A stretch of DNA of 64,000 bases from Flavobacterium soyae (lineage in GTDB: Bacteria > Bacteroidota > Bacteroidia > Flavobacteriales > Flavobacteriaceae), in contig NZ_JAJQXA010000005.1 of NCBI RefSeq assembly GCF_021245985.1, positions 62,001 to 126,000 of the forward strand, read 5' to 3'. The position numbers were made by a program, and so were the translations under genes. The notes below the pieces were generated by a model that was given only the letters and a program-made list of their open reading frames with translations, had not been told where the DNA came from and made no database searches. Positions 32,001 through 42,407 of the stretch are shown one piece after another. Positions within the stretch are counted from its first letter, which is position 1, and each line of letters starts with the position of its first letter.

Positions 32001-34595
32001 ATGAAAAATAATTATCTATATCTTTTAAGTTTAGTATGCTTTTTCAATTTAAACGCACAGCAATATCCTTATAAAGATCCGTCGCTAAGTTCTAAAAAGC
32101 GTGCAGAAGATTTAATTTCCCGATTAACGCTCGAAGAAAAAGCAGCATTAATGTGCGATCAGAGTGACGCTGTACCAAGATTGGGAATCAAAAAGTTTAA
32201 CTGGTGGAGTGAAGCATTGCACGGTTATGCTAATAATGATAATGTTACTGTTTTTCCTGAACCCATAGGGATGGCAGCTTCGTTTGACGATCAATTGGTT
32301 TTTCGTGTATTTGATGCAGTTTCTGATGAAGGCCGTGCAAAATACAACCAATGGATTCAAAACGGAAATGAAAATAAACGTTTTTTAAGCCTTTCAGTCT
32401 GGACGCCAAATGTCAATATTTTTAGGGACCCGCGCTGGGGGCGCGGACAAGAAACGTATGGAGAAGATCCTTATCTTACTTCACGAATGGGAATTTCGGT
32501 TGTAAAAGGACTTCAGGGACCAGCTGATGCAAAATATCGTAAGCTTTTGGCCTGTGCGAAACATTTTGCCGTTCATTCCGGCCCTGAATGGAGCAGACAT
32601 GAATTGAATTTGAATAATGTAAATCCGCGTGAATTATACGAAACCTATCTTCCGGCATTTAAAGCATTGGTTCAGGAAGCCGATGTTCGTCAGGTAATGT
32701 GTGCATACCAGCGTTTAGACGACGAACCTTGCTGCAGCAATACAAGACTTTTACAGCGTATTCTTCGAGATGATTGGGGATTTCAATATCTGGTAGTTTC
32801 AGATTGCGGTGCAGTTACTGATTTTTATACCACCCATAAAGTTTCATCAGATGATGTACATGCCGCATCAAAAGCCGTACTGGCAGGAACTGATGTAGAA
32901 TGTGTCTGGGATAAATACCCCTTTAAAAAATTGCCCGAAGCCGTTGAGAAAGATTTAATTAAAGAAGAAGAAATCAATAAAAGTCTGCTTCGTGTTTTAA
33001 TTGGCCGTTTTGATTTGGGCGAAATGGATGATGACTCGATTGTGCCCTGGACTCAGATTCCGGCAACGGTGCTTAACAGTAAAGAACATCAGCAGTTAGC
33101 ACTGGAAATGGCACAAAAGTCAATGACGCTTTTACAAAATAAAAACAATATACTTCCATTAAACAAAAGCATAAATAAAGTGGCCGTTATAGGTCCAAAT
33201 GCAGATAATGAACCTATGTTATGGGGAAATTATAACGGAACACCCAATAAAACCATTACCATTAAAAAAGGAATTGAAGGAAAACTTACTGAAAATAAAG
33301 TCCTATACGATAAATCCTGCGATTTAGTCGAGGATAAAGTAACGGATACTTATTTTGATCAATTCTCCTTTGATGGGAAAAAAGGAATGAAAGCCACCTA
33401 TTGGAACAATCCTAATAGAGAAGGGAATAGTGTTGTTTCGCAGCAAATTTTAAATCCTATAAAAATGACCACTGCAGGTCAGCATGAATTTGCTTCGGGA
33501 GTTAAACTAGAAGGATTTTCGGCAAAATACGAAACCGAATTTACAGCGAAAGAAACCGATACTCTTGTTTTTAAAACCGGAGCTGCCGGAGCTTTTGAAT
33601 TATTTGTTGATGGTAAATCTATAGCAAAATATACCAACTGGCGCATTGTTCCCGGCAAAATTCCGTTTGCAGTTGAAGCAGGCAGAAAATATAAAATCGA
33701 AATTCTTTTTGCTCAATCCAACAATTGGCAGGCTAATTTAGAATTTGATTTTGGAAAAGAGTTTGATATTGATTTCAAAACCCTGATTCAAAAATTAAAA
33801 GGCATAGATACCGTAATTTTTGCAGGCGGACTTTCGACTTTACTGGAAGGAGAAGAAATGCCGGTTTCCTTTCCAGGTTTTAAAGGCGGCGACCGAACTA
33901 ATATTGAACTTCCTGCCGTACAAAGAAAATGTTTAAAAGAACTTAAAGCAGCTGGTAAAAAAGTAATTTTTGTAAACTGTTCAGGATCTGCCATTGCTTT
34001 AACACCTGAAACAGAAAGCTGCGACGCTATCTTGCAGGCTTGGTATCCGGGAGAATCTGGTGGTCAGGCTGTGGCCGATGTTCTTTTTGGAGATTATAAC
34101 CCTGCGGGAAAACTGCCCGTTTCATTTTATAAAAACTCAGATAAATTAGGCGACTTCGAAGATTATTCGCTGAAAGGAAGAACTTACCGCTATACAACCG
34201 ATGTTTTGTTTCCGTTTGGTTTTGGCTTAAGCTACTCTAAATTCGATATTGGAGCAGGGAATTTAAGCAAGAGCAAGATAAAATCTAATGAAGATACGCA
34301 GCTAAAATTTTCAATAAAAAACAGCAGCAAACGCGACGGAACAGAGATTGTTCAGGTTTATGTTCGAAAATTAAATGACACAGACGGGCCGTTAAAAACA
34401 TTAAAAGCATTTAAACGAATTGAGTTAAAATCTGGCGAAAAACAAAATGTAACAATCAATTTACCGGCTTCTTCATTTGAGTTTTATGATGCTAAAAACA
34501 GAACAATGAATATTACTTCTGGAGAATACGAGGTGTATTATGGCAGCAGTTCTGATACTAAAGATTTAAAAATGATTAAAATGGATATTCAATAA
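32001..34595 (+). CDS. GH3 beta-xylosidase with PA14 insertion
   Basis: The 864-residue protein has a signal peptide (1-20, LNAQ), a GH3 barrel (about 25-330) with nucleophile D268 in VVSDCGAVTDFY, DPRWGRGQETYGEDP and CAKHFAVHSGPEWSRH, the second alpha/beta domain split by a PA14 module (about 455-600, AFELFVDGKSIAKYTNW), and a C-terminal FnIII domain (about 745-860). The GPEWSRH and SDCGA motifs are those of the xylosidase clade of GH3, as distinct from the BglX-like copy at 22716. It should trim xylose from xylo-oligomers in the periplasm. The unpaired Cys residues (CC at 244-245, C269) are usual in this clade. Confidence 0.94.
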   Translation: MKNNYLYLLSLVCFFNLNAQQYPYKDPSLSSKKRAEDLISRLTLEEKAALMCDQSDAVPRLGIKKFNWWSEALHGYANNDNVTVFPEPIGMAASFDDQLVFRVFDAVSDEGRAKYNQWIQNGNENKRFLSLSVWTPNVNIFRDPRWGRGQETYGEDPYLTSRMGISVVKGLQGPADAKYRKLLACAKHFAVHSGPEWSRHELNLNNVNPRELYETYLPAFKALVQEADVRQVMCAYQRLDDEPCCSNTRLLQRILRDDWGFQYLVVSDCGAVTDFYTTHKVSSDDVHAASKAVLAGTDVECVWDKYPFKKLPEAVEKDLIKEEEINKSLLRVLIGRFDLGEMDDDSIVPWTQIPATVLNSKEHQQLALEMAQKSMTLLQNKNNILPLNKSINKVAVIGPNADNEPMLWGNYNGTPNKTITIKKGIEGKLTENKVLYDKSCDLVEDKVTDTYFDQFSFDGKKGMKATYWNNPNREGNSVVSQQILNPIKMTTAGQHEFASGVKLEGFSAKYETEFTAKETDTLVFKTGAAGAFELFVDGKSIAKYTNWRIVPGKIPFAVEAGRKYKIEILFAQSNNWQANLEFDFGKEFDIDFKTLIQKLKGIDTVIFAGGLSTLLEGEEMPVSFPGFKGGDRTNIELPAVQRKCLKELKAAGKKVIFVNCSGSAIALTPETESCDAILQAWYPGESGGQAVADVLFGDYNPAGKLPVSFYKNSDKLGDFEDYSLKGRTYRYTTDVLFPFGFGLSYSKFDIGAGNLSKSKIKSNEDTQLKFSIKNSSKRDGTEIVQVYVRKLNDTDGPLKTLKAFKRIELKSGEKQNVTINLPASSFEFYDAKNRTMNITSGEYEVYYGSSSDTKDLKMIKMDIQ

Positions 34596-34699
34596 ACTAA
34601 ATATTGCATTTTAAATTTCTTTATCAAAATAAAACAGCCCCAATATTGTGTTTTATAAAACAATATAAAATTGAATTTTAATTTAATAATCATTTTATA

Positions 34700-37600
34700 A
34701 TGTCTTCAAAAAAATGTTTTAGAGCCATTGCTATTTTGTTTTTTATAATCAACAGCTTGTTTTCTCAAAATACATTTGAAAACTATCAATTTCGTCTGGT
34801 AGATAAAGAGACTTCAAAAAGCGGTATTTATACCATCACACAAGATCAATTTGGCGTTATGTGGATGGGAACAAATGGTGCAGGTTTATATAAATATGAT
34901 GGAATAAATTATGTGGGTTACGAGCAAGACTCAAAACGCAGTAATTCTATTAACAGCAATTTAATTTATACTGTTTATGTAGATACGCAGAACCGCTTGT
35001 GGACAGGTACTGATGAAGGGTTATGTCTTTATAATCGGAATTTGGATACTTTTGAGAATATCGACCTTCGAAAACAAAGCCAAAAAGAAACTGTAATTTC
35101 TGTAAGAAGTATCATTGAAGACAATAAAGGCAATCTCTTTTTAGGAACGTTTAACAACGGCCTGCTAAAACTGAATGTGAAGTCAAGGAAAATTACAAGC
35201 CTTAAATTAGACACCCCAAATGCAGTAAATTATTTGATCCATTGTTTAGTAAAGGATAAAAAAGGAACCATTTATTTAGGAACTAATTCTGGTTTAAAAG
35301 TAGTTGATCCTATAAAAAATGAGGTAAAAAAGGTAAAAATTGCCAAAAACAATGAATTACTGTCAGGCACCATTATATCTATGTTTTTTGACAGTAAACA
35401 AAACTTATGGATTGGTAACGGATACAAAGGTCTGGTTAAAGCCAATTTATATTCTAAAGAAAAACAGGCTGTTACTTATCCTATTACCAGAAAAAGAATT
35501 ATGTCAATTCTGGCAGTAGATACCGAAACTATTCTTTGCGCAACAGAAAATGACGGATTAATCATTGTAAACGAACAAGGTGTTGTTCAAAAAAAATATG
35601 AAAACAGTAAATTCAATAATCGCAGTTTAGGTTCTAATTCTGTCTGGTCGTTATATGCAGACAAAGAAAAAAGAATATGGCTGGGATATTATAATAAGGG
35701 TTTAGGTGTTTTTGACAGGATAAACAATAAGATTATAGGAATTGAGAGTTTAGCCGGAAATCCGCAGTCACTGCAAACCAATTGTGTTACCGGGATTGCC
35801 AAAGATCATGAAGGTCAGTTGTGGATTTCTATGGAAGGCGGAGGCGTAGATGTTTACAATCCGGAAACCAAAAACTTTAAACATATTGCCAAGTCTGACA
35901 GTCAATTTTATTCGGGATTAACGAATAATAACATTACTAAAGTTTTTATAGATAAAAAGCAAAATGTCTGGCTGGCGAGCTGGAATGAGGGAATCTTTTT
36001 TTTGAAAAAAGGAAGCCGGAACTTTATTAATTACAACACAAAAAATACTCCTGATTTAGCCTCAGACAATATTATGAGTATTGCCGAGGATTCAAGAGGT
36101 GTAATATGGATTGGAACTTTTGCAAAAGGACTACACTATTATACTCCGTCAGATGGTCGTTTTCATCATTGCAATCAGAAACCATTTTATGCCAATGGAA
36201 TGGTGAATTTAGACATTAGAAAAGTAATGGTAGATTCAGATGATGCTGTTTGGGTTGGTTCAACAACGGGTTTATACAAAGTCAGTACAAAGGATTTTGT
36301 TACTTTCTCTGTGACTTCTTTACGCGATAAAATGTCAGAAAAGCTCAAAAATCATAAAAGCATACACACTATTAATACTTTATATCAGGCCAAAAACAAA
36401 GAAATCTGGATTGGTACAGACGGGGCGGGATTGTTCAGCTACAATAAAAAAACAGATGCTCTAAAATGGTATATAAATTTTAATGGGCTTCATGAAAAAT
36501 CAATAGCCTCAATTATAGAATCTAATGACGGACGAATTTGGTTAAGCGGAAAAAAGGGAATCAGCAGACTGGATTTAAAAAACAAAACAACAGTCAATTA
36601 CTCTACTTACGACGGTTTGCTTGGAAATGATTTTAATAACAATTCGGTTCTAAAAGATGAAAACGGAATACTGTATTTTGGAGGTTACGAAGGTTTAAAT
36701 TGTTTTAATCCTCAAAATTTGGTAAAAAGCAAAAAACAGCTTCCCATTTATTTTACAGATCTGAAACTTTTCAATAAATCAGTAAAGCCGCTTGAAAAAA
36801 ATTCGCCGTTAATAAAAGTAATATCAGAAACAAAAAAAATAATACTTAAACATGATCAGTCTGTATTTACAATTGATTTTATTGGTATAAATTATTCTTT
36901 TCCCGCCAGAAATGAATTTGCTTATTACTTAGAAGGTTTTGAAGATTCGTGGAATTATGTGGGCAGTAAAAGCTCTGCAGCTTATACCAACTTAGCTCCG
37001 GGAAAGTACATTTTTAAGGTTAAGGCATCTGAAAAAAACGGAGCATGGAGCCAGAAGCCATTAGAATTAAAAATTGAAATTTTGCCGCCCTGGTGGAAAA
37101 CATCATTTGCTTATCTCTTTTATTCGCTGTTAGTGCTGGCGGCAATTTATTTTGGAAATCAATATTATCAAAATAGGTTCAAACAGAAACAATTAATACA
37201 ATTTGAACAGAAAAAAGCGGCTCAGATTGAAAAATTAAATGATAAAAAATTACAATTCTTTACCAATATTTCGCATGAGTTTAGAACACCGCTTACCTTA
37301 ATTTTAAATCCTTTAGCAGATATACTCAAGAACAATACACAGGAACTTTCAGGCGGTGTTTTGAATAAACTGCAGACAATTCAAAAAAGTTCTGACAGAC
37401 TTTCAAGATTAATCAACGAGCTGATGGATTTTAATCAGCTTCAGTTTAATAAAATGCCATTGAATGTACAGCAATTAGAGGTAGTTGGTTTTACAAAAGA
37501 AATTGTAAGCTATTTTGATGAAGAAGCGCAAAGCCGCGGAATTGAGCTGCAATTTCAATCAGATAAAAAAACATTAAACGATTGGGTAGATCCCAAAATG

Positions 37601-38830
37601 TTTGAGAAAATTATTTTTAATGTGATTTCAAACGCTTTTAAGGTTACTCCGGATAATGGGAAAATAACAATAAGAGTAGTAATCAATGAGGAATTAATTT
37701 ATTTTCCATTACTAAAACCTGCCTATAGTAATCCTTCTTTTTCGGTTATTGTTGAAGACACCGGTGCGGGATTAGATAAAAAAGACATTAAGCGAATCTT
37801 TGACCGTTTTTATCAGGTAAACAATTTAAATAAAGCGTATTACGGAAGCACAGGGATAGGCTTAGAAGTAGTTCGCGGATTTGTAGAACTGCACAAAGGG
37901 GTTATTGAAGTAAAAAGTGCATTAGGAGCCGGAACCACTTTTAAATTGATATTCCCGATTGGGAAAGATTTCTTCAATGAAAATGAAATACTGCAGGGAG
38001 AATTTAAAAAGGAGAAAAAACTAAGTTTTACACCAACTATTGAAAAAAAAACTGTTCAATCACCAGATGATCTGGAACATAAAGATCGTGTTTATACCAT
38101 TTTGATTGTTGAAGATAATGTAGAATTACGGAATTATTTAAAAAATGAACTTAAAAAAGAATATAAAGTAATTACGGCAGAAAATGGTCAGATTGGCTTA
38201 GAAGCAGCTTTGCAAAAACAGCCTGATTTGATTTTGACCGATGTAATTATGCCTGTTATGAATGGTTTAGAGTTATGCAAAAACATTAAAGCAGATTTAA
38301 AAACCAGTCATATTCCGTTAATGATGCTGTCTGCAAAAGCATTAGTCAAAGATAAATTAGAAGGAATAGATTCCGGTGCCGATATGTATCTGAGCAAACC
38401 ATTTGATATGGATATTTTACGGTCCAGTTTAGTGCAGCTGCTTAAAAGCAGGCAGATTATGTTTAATAAATTCTATAACGGCATTACTCCAAAGGCAAAA
38501 GAAAAAACTACAACACTGGATAACGAATTCATAAAAAATGTCCTGAATTATATTAATGAAAATATCAATGAATATGAGTTGAGTGTTGAGGTTCTGGCAT
38601 CAAAGGTATTTTTAAGCAGAAGCCAGCTGTATCGAAAAATTAAAACATTAACAGGTGTTTCTGTAAATGAATTTATACGGAATGTTCGTTTAGAAAAAGC
38701 AAAAGAATTAATAGAGCTGGGCAATGACAATATAACCGAAATCAGTATTAAGGTTGGTTTTAGTTCTCCTTCTTATTTTACAAAATGTTATAAAGAAAAA
38801 TACGGGCAGCTGCCTACACACAGCAAATAA
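34700..38830 (+). CDS. hybrid two-component regulator (HTCS) 2
   Basis: A close relative of HTCS 1 in every domain: signal peptide (1-22), Reg_prop propellers (about 25-720), Y_Y_Y (about 725-790), transmembrane helix near 800-818, histidine kinase with H859 (ISHEFRTPLT), receiver (1132-1246) with D1181 (ILTDVIMP), and AraC HTH (about 1277-1372). The DNA-binding domains of HTCS 1 and 2 are nearly the same (SRSQLYRKIKTLTG, VNEFIRNVRLEKAK), so they should read similar sites, whereas the sensor regions differ more. It ends the operon begun by GH43 and precedes susC 2, whose upstream region has the predicted HTCS-type direct repeat. An ATP-lid insert near 990 (NEELIYFPLLKPAYSN) differs from HTCS 1. 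Confidence 0.96.
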   Translation: MSSKKCFRAIAILFFIINSLFSQNTFENYQFRLVDKETSKSGIYTITQDQFGVMWMGTNGAGLYKYDGINYVGYEQDSKRSNSINSNLIYTVYVDTQNRLWTGTDEGLCLYNRNLDTFENIDLRKQSQKETVISVRSIIEDNKGNLFLGTFNNGLLKLNVKSRKITSLKLDTPNAVNYLIHCLVKDKKGTIYLGTNSGLKVVDPIKNEVKKVKIAKNNELLSGTIISMFFDSKQNLWIGNGYKGLVKANLYSKEKQAVTYPITRKRIMSILAVDTETILCATENDGLIIVNEQGVVQKKYENSKFNNRSLGSNSVWSLYADKEKRIWLGYYNKGLGVFDRINNKIIGIESLAGNPQSLQTNCVTGIAKDHEGQLWISMEGGGVDVYNPETKNFKHIAKSDSQFYSGLTNNNITKVFIDKKQNVWLASWNEGIFFLKKGSRNFINYNTKNTPDLASDNIMSIAEDSRGVIWIGTFAKGLHYYTPSDGRFHHCNQKPFYANGMVNLDIRKVMVDSDDAVWVGSTTGLYKVSTKDFVTFSVTSLRDKMSEKLKNHKSIHTINTLYQAKNKEIWIGTDGAGLFSYNKKTDALKWYINFNGLHEKSIASIIESNDGRIWLSGKKGISRLDLKNKTTVNYSTYDGLLGNDFNNNSVLKDENGILYFGGYEGLNCFNPQNLVKSKKQLPIYFTDLKLFNKSVKPLEKNSPLIKVISETKKIILKHDQSVFTIDFIGINYSFPARNEFAYYLEGFEDSWNYVGSKSSAAYTNLAPGKYIFKVKASEKNGAWSQKPLELKIEILPPWWKTSFAYLFYSLLVLAAIYFGNQYYQNRFKQKQLIQFEQKKAAQIEKLNDKKLQFFTNISHEFRTPLTLILNPLADILKNNTQELSGGVLNKLQTIQKSSDRLSRLINELMDFNQLQFNKMPLNVQQLEVVGFTKEIVSYFDEEAQSRGIELQFQSDKKTLNDWVDPKMFEKIIFNVISNAFKVTPDNGKITIRVVINEELIYFPLLKPAYSNPSFSVIVEDTGAGLDKKDIKRIFDRFYQVNNLNKAYYGSTGIGLEVVRGFVELHKGVIEVKSALGAGTTFKLIFPIGKDFFNENEILQGEFKKEKKLSFTPTIEKKTVQSPDDLEHKDRVYTILIVEDNVELRNYLKNELKKEYKVITAENGQIGLEAALQKQPDLILTDVIMPVMNGLELCKNIKADLKTSHIPLMMLSAKALVKDKLEGIDSGADMYLSKPFDMDILRSSLVQLLKSRQIMFNKFYNGITPKAKEKTTTLDNEFIKNVLNYINENINEYELSVEVLASKVFLSRSQLYRKIKTLTGVSVNEFIRNVRLEKAKELIELGNDNITEISIKVGFSSPSYFTKCYKEKYGQLPTHSK

Positions 38831-38853
38831 TTTATTCATTTTGAATTAGACTT

Positions 38854-38880
38854 AAAGACGGTTTATGCCGTCTTTTTTTT
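38854..38880 (+). terminator. terminator after HTCS 2
   Basis: AAAGACGG (38854-38861) and CCGTCTTT (38868-38875) form a perfect 8-bp stem followed by T residues, 24 bp past the HTCS 2 stop. It closes the GH43-led operon and separates it from susC 2. Confidence 0.9.
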
Positions 38881-39106
38881 GTTCAAATAAATAGACTTCT
38901 TATTTATGATTTTCAATGCCTTAAATATTAAAAATCAAAGTAATTAACACTTAAAATCCTTTTTAAGTAATTATTGAATAATTGTAATTGAATCCTTTTT
39001 TTATTTCATGCTTAAAAAAGGAACAACATTATTATTAAAATCCTATTTCTGTTTTTTTCGATAAATCACTTAAAAACCGTCAATATGCCTGTTTCTGTAG
39101 TTATCA

Positions 39107-39140
39107 TGCTACAAAATTGATAGTTTTTGCATCATTTTTA
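39107..39140 (+). promoter_or_regulatory. direct-repeat operator upstream of susC 2
   Basis: TGCTACAAAATTG at 39107-39119 and TGCATCATTTTTA at 39128-39140 are spaced 21 bp apart and share TGC..CA. The proximal copy carries TGCATCAT, as both copies do at susC 1. The distal copy is degenerate, so the site is less certain than its counterpart. A reverse copy, ATGATGCA, is at 39250-39257. Confidence 0.5.
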
Positions 39141-39165
39141 ATAGACAAAATTTATGTTAAGCTTA

Positions 39166-39173
39166 TATTTTTG
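39166..39173 (+). promoter_or_regulatory. candidate -7 box of susC 2
   Basis: TATTTTTG fits TAnnTTTG exactly and lies 25 bp after the proximal direct repeat. There is no -33 TTG, consistent with activation by an HTCS. The leader would be about 205 bases. Confidence 0.5.
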
Positions 39174-39385
39174 GAAGTAAGAAAAATTAAATAACCTAAA
39201 AAAACAAGTATTAATCTTTTTAAAAATTACAATATGAAATGAAAACCAAATGATGCATTGAATCCTTAATTTCTATTAAAATTTAAGAGGCATAAAAACC
39301 ACTTTTAAATTTTAGAATAAGCATTGCAATAATTAAAACTTTGCAACCAAAATAACTATTTAAACTAATCAAAAAACCAATTGAA

Positions 39386-42300
39386 ATGATGTTAAAATTA
39401 AAATATGCAATAATCACATTGCTGATAATCAGCAGTCATAATATGATGGCACAGTCAAAGACCATACAGGGGGTGATTACAGATCCCTCAGGGTTTCCTC
39501 TGCCGGGTGCCAGTATTAATGTAGAAGGTACGCAGAATAGTGCCTCAACAGATTTTGACGGTAAATACTCTTTAAAAGGAGTTAACCCTACAGATAAAAT
39601 TACATATTCTTATGTAGGATTAATTTCGCAGACTATTACTGTAGGGAGTCGAAGTATAATTGATGTAACATTAGTGCAATCGACACAAAATTTAAATGAA
39701 GTAGTAATAGCTTATGGTACTCAAAAAAGAGCCAAGGTAACCGGAGCAATTTCAACAGTAAGTTCAAAAGATATTGCTGCTGTGCCTATTACTAATGCTG
39801 AGTCGGCTTTGCAAGGACGTGCAGCAGGTGTGACTGTTGTAAATGGTGCGCCGGGTTCAAGTCCTGCCGTTAGTATTCGTGGTTTAGCCACAATGGGTAA
39901 CAGTGCTCCATTGTACGTAATTGATGGCGTTTTAGCAGGTAACCTTTCAGGTTTAAGCCCTAATGATATTGATAGTATATCAGTTTTAAAAGATGCTTCA
40001 ACAACCGCTTTATATGGCTCAAAAGCTTTTAACGGGGTTATTGTAGTTACTACAAAAAAAGGAAAAAAAGGTCCGGGGCAGTTAACTTTCAGTACCTATG
40101 TGGGCGGACAAACGGTTACAAAAAGATATGATGTATTAAATACACAGCAATATCTGCAATATGCAAAAGACTTAGGGAGTGATTTAACAGCAAGAGCTGC
40201 TGAATTTGGAAATATAAATACCAATTGGCAGGATCAGATTTTTCAAACTGGTCTTATGCAGGATTATAATTTAAGTTTTTCAAATGGTACAGAGACTTCA
40301 ACAAGCCGTTATTCTGCCGAATACATGAAACAAGAAGGCGCTATTGTCAACACTGGTTTTGAACGTTATTCTTTTAGAGCTAATAATACGCAGGATATTG
40401 GAAAACTTAAAGTGGGAAGCAATATCGGAGTATCTTTCAGCACTACCAATCCGGAGCGTAGTGCAGGAGGTAGAACATTATTAGAGCATTCTATTAAAAT
40501 GGCACCTTATTTCCCTATATACAATGCAAATAATTTAGGCGGATATCAAGGACCTAGTGCTATTGATGGTAACGATGCAGAAAACCCTGTGCGTGTAGCC
40601 AATTTGGGTTATCAAAAAATTAACGGATTATCTATAATTGGAAACATCTTTGCTGAATTGGAAATTTACAAAGGCTTAAAATTCAGGTCACAGGTCTCCT
40701 TAGATTATTACACAAGTAAGGACCATACTTTTGTTCCTAGTTTTCAGGATGGTTCTTATCATAAACAAGCATTTTCTACAACAAATGAAACAAATGGACA
40801 AGGTCAGACTATTGTATTTGATAATAGTTTAACGTATAAAACTACTATTGCAGGAAAACATAATATTGAAGTATTAGGAGTTATTACTAAAATTGATGGA
40901 AAATCGCAAACTTTAACAGCAGGAAGCCGTTATAGTATTTCAAACGAAATAGATCAGCTGCGATATAATGAAGGCAGTTTAGGTTCAGCCAATTTTGTAG
41001 AAAAAAACATTGGTTACATTGCCCGTATCAATTATGATTACAATGAGAAATATCTCCTTGCTGTTTCCGGCAGAAGAGACGCTTCCTCTCGTTTTGGTGC
41101 CAATAACCGCTGGGGTAACTTCTACTCAGTTGCCTTAGGCTGGAACATTGCAAAAGAAAGTTTTATGGAAAATTCTATTTTCAGCACATTAAAGCTTAGA
41201 GCCAGTACTGGTACAACAGGAAATGACAGAATAGATAACTATCAATATAGTGCAACATTAATTGCAAATTATAATTACCCAATTGGCGGAGCAAATGCAC
41301 CTGGTGTATCTTTAGGAGTTGCTTCCAACCCAGATTTGAAATGGGAGTCAAAACTAGACAGAAATATAGGTTTAGATTTTAGTTTATTTGATGAAAAATT
41401 CACAGGTTCTTTTGAATATTTCAACAATAAAAGCAGTGATATTCTTTTTGCAGTGCCTCTTCCTGCCTCTGTAGGATCTGCTGGCGGCGGAACTCAAATT
41501 CAAAATATTGCCGATGTAAAAGTAAGCGGATTTGAAGTATCACTAGGCTACAATGACAGAAAAGGAGATTTCACATGGTCTGCTATAGCTAATTTAGGAA
41601 CAAGTAAAAACGAAGTAACCGGTTTAGCACCGGGAGTAACCAGTGTTTTAGGCGGGCCATCGGCCAGAGCTGGTCTTGAAAACTTTTCGAGACTAGAAGT
41701 AGGCCAGCCGTTATTCTATTTTTATGGATATCAAACCAATGGAATTTATCAAAACCAGGCAGAAGTAGATGCCGTTTTCGGACCAGGTCAAACTACTATT
41801 AAACCAGGAGATATTAAAATTATTGACCGCGATGGTAATAAGATAATTAATTCTGATGACAAAACTAATATTGGAAATCCATATCCGGATTTTACTTACG
41901 GTTTAAACCTTAATGCGGCTTATAAAAATTTCGACTTTAACTGCTTTATTTCTGGAGTTCAAGGAAACGATATTTACAACGCAAATACTTTTGACCTGGA
42001 AGGGATGAATCGTTTGTTTAATGCCAGTACTGCTGTATTAGACAGAGCAATTGTTGTAAATGGTGTTGTCACAAATCCATCTGCTACTTTACCAAGGGCA
42101 CAAGGGGCAGATATCAACTGGTCGTCTGCAAATCAGCGTTATATTGAAGATGGATCGTATACAAGACTAAAAAATATAGCCTTAGGATACACATTTTCCG
42201 GAGATGCATTTAAGGCTTATTTTTCAAAAATAAGATTTTATGTAAGCGGGCAAAACTTAATTACAGTTACAAAATATGACGGTTTAGACCCTGAGATTGG

Positions 42301-42394
42301 ACGTGCAGATGCAAATGCAAATTCTGCAGGTATTGATTTAGGAAGATATCCACAGCCAAAATCTGTGATTTTTGGACTTGATGTTACATTTTAA
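39386..42394 (+). CDS. SusC/RagA-family TonB-dependent transporter 2
   Basis: The 1002-residue receptor has a signal peptide (1-23, NMMAQ), a carboxypeptidase-regulatory-like domain (about 26-100), TonB motif LNEVVIAYGT, plug (about 115-230; AVSIRGLATMGNSAPLYVIDG, TTALYGSKAFNGVIVVTT) and barrel ending FGLDVTF. It is clearly different in sequence from SusC 1, so it may import another class of xylan fragment. It forms an operon with susD 2 (13-bp gap). Two consecutive ATG codons make the start ambiguous by one codon. The pair lacks an SGBP gene. Confidence 0.96.
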   Translation: MMLKLKYAIITLLIISSHNMMAQSKTIQGVITDPSGFPLPGASINVEGTQNSASTDFDGKYSLKGVNPTDKITYSYVGLISQTITVGSRSIIDVTLVQSTQNLNEVVIAYGTQKRAKVTGAISTVSSKDIAAVPITNAESALQGRAAGVTVVNGAPGSSPAVSIRGLATMGNSAPLYVIDGVLAGNLSGLSPNDIDSISVLKDASTTALYGSKAFNGVIVVTTKKGKKGPGQLTFSTYVGGQTVTKRYDVLNTQQYLQYAKDLGSDLTARAAEFGNINTNWQDQIFQTGLMQDYNLSFSNGTETSTSRYSAEYMKQEGAIVNTGFERYSFRANNTQDIGKLKVGSNIGVSFSTTNPERSAGGRTLLEHSIKMAPYFPIYNANNLGGYQGPSAIDGNDAENPVRVANLGYQKINGLSIIGNIFAELEIYKGLKFRSQVSLDYYTSKDHTFVPSFQDGSYHKQAFSTTNETNGQGQTIVFDNSLTYKTTIAGKHNIEVLGVITKIDGKSQTLTAGSRYSISNEIDQLRYNEGSLGSANFVEKNIGYIARINYDYNEKYLLAVSGRRDASSRFGANNRWGNFYSVALGWNIAKESFMENSIFSTLKLRASTGTTGNDRIDNYQYSATLIANYNYPIGGANAPGVSLGVASNPDLKWESKLDRNIGLDFSLFDEKFTGSFEYFNNKSSDILFAVPLPASVGSAGGGTQIQNIADVKVSGFEVSLGYNDRKGDFTWSAIANLGTSKNEVTGLAPGVTSVLGGPSARAGLENFSRLEVGQPLFYFYGYQTNGIYQNQAEVDAVFGPGQTTIKPGDIKIIDRDGNKIINSDDKTNIGNPYPDFTYGLNLNAAYKNFDFNCFISGVQGNDIYNANTFDLEGMNRLFNASTAVLDRAIVVNGVVTNPSATLPRAQGADINWSSANQRYIEDGSYTRLKNIALGYTFSGDAFKAYFSKIRFYVSGQNLITVTKYDGLDPEIGRADANANSAGIDLGRYPQPKSVIFGLDVTF

Positions 42395-42407
42395 TATATA
42401 AAAGATA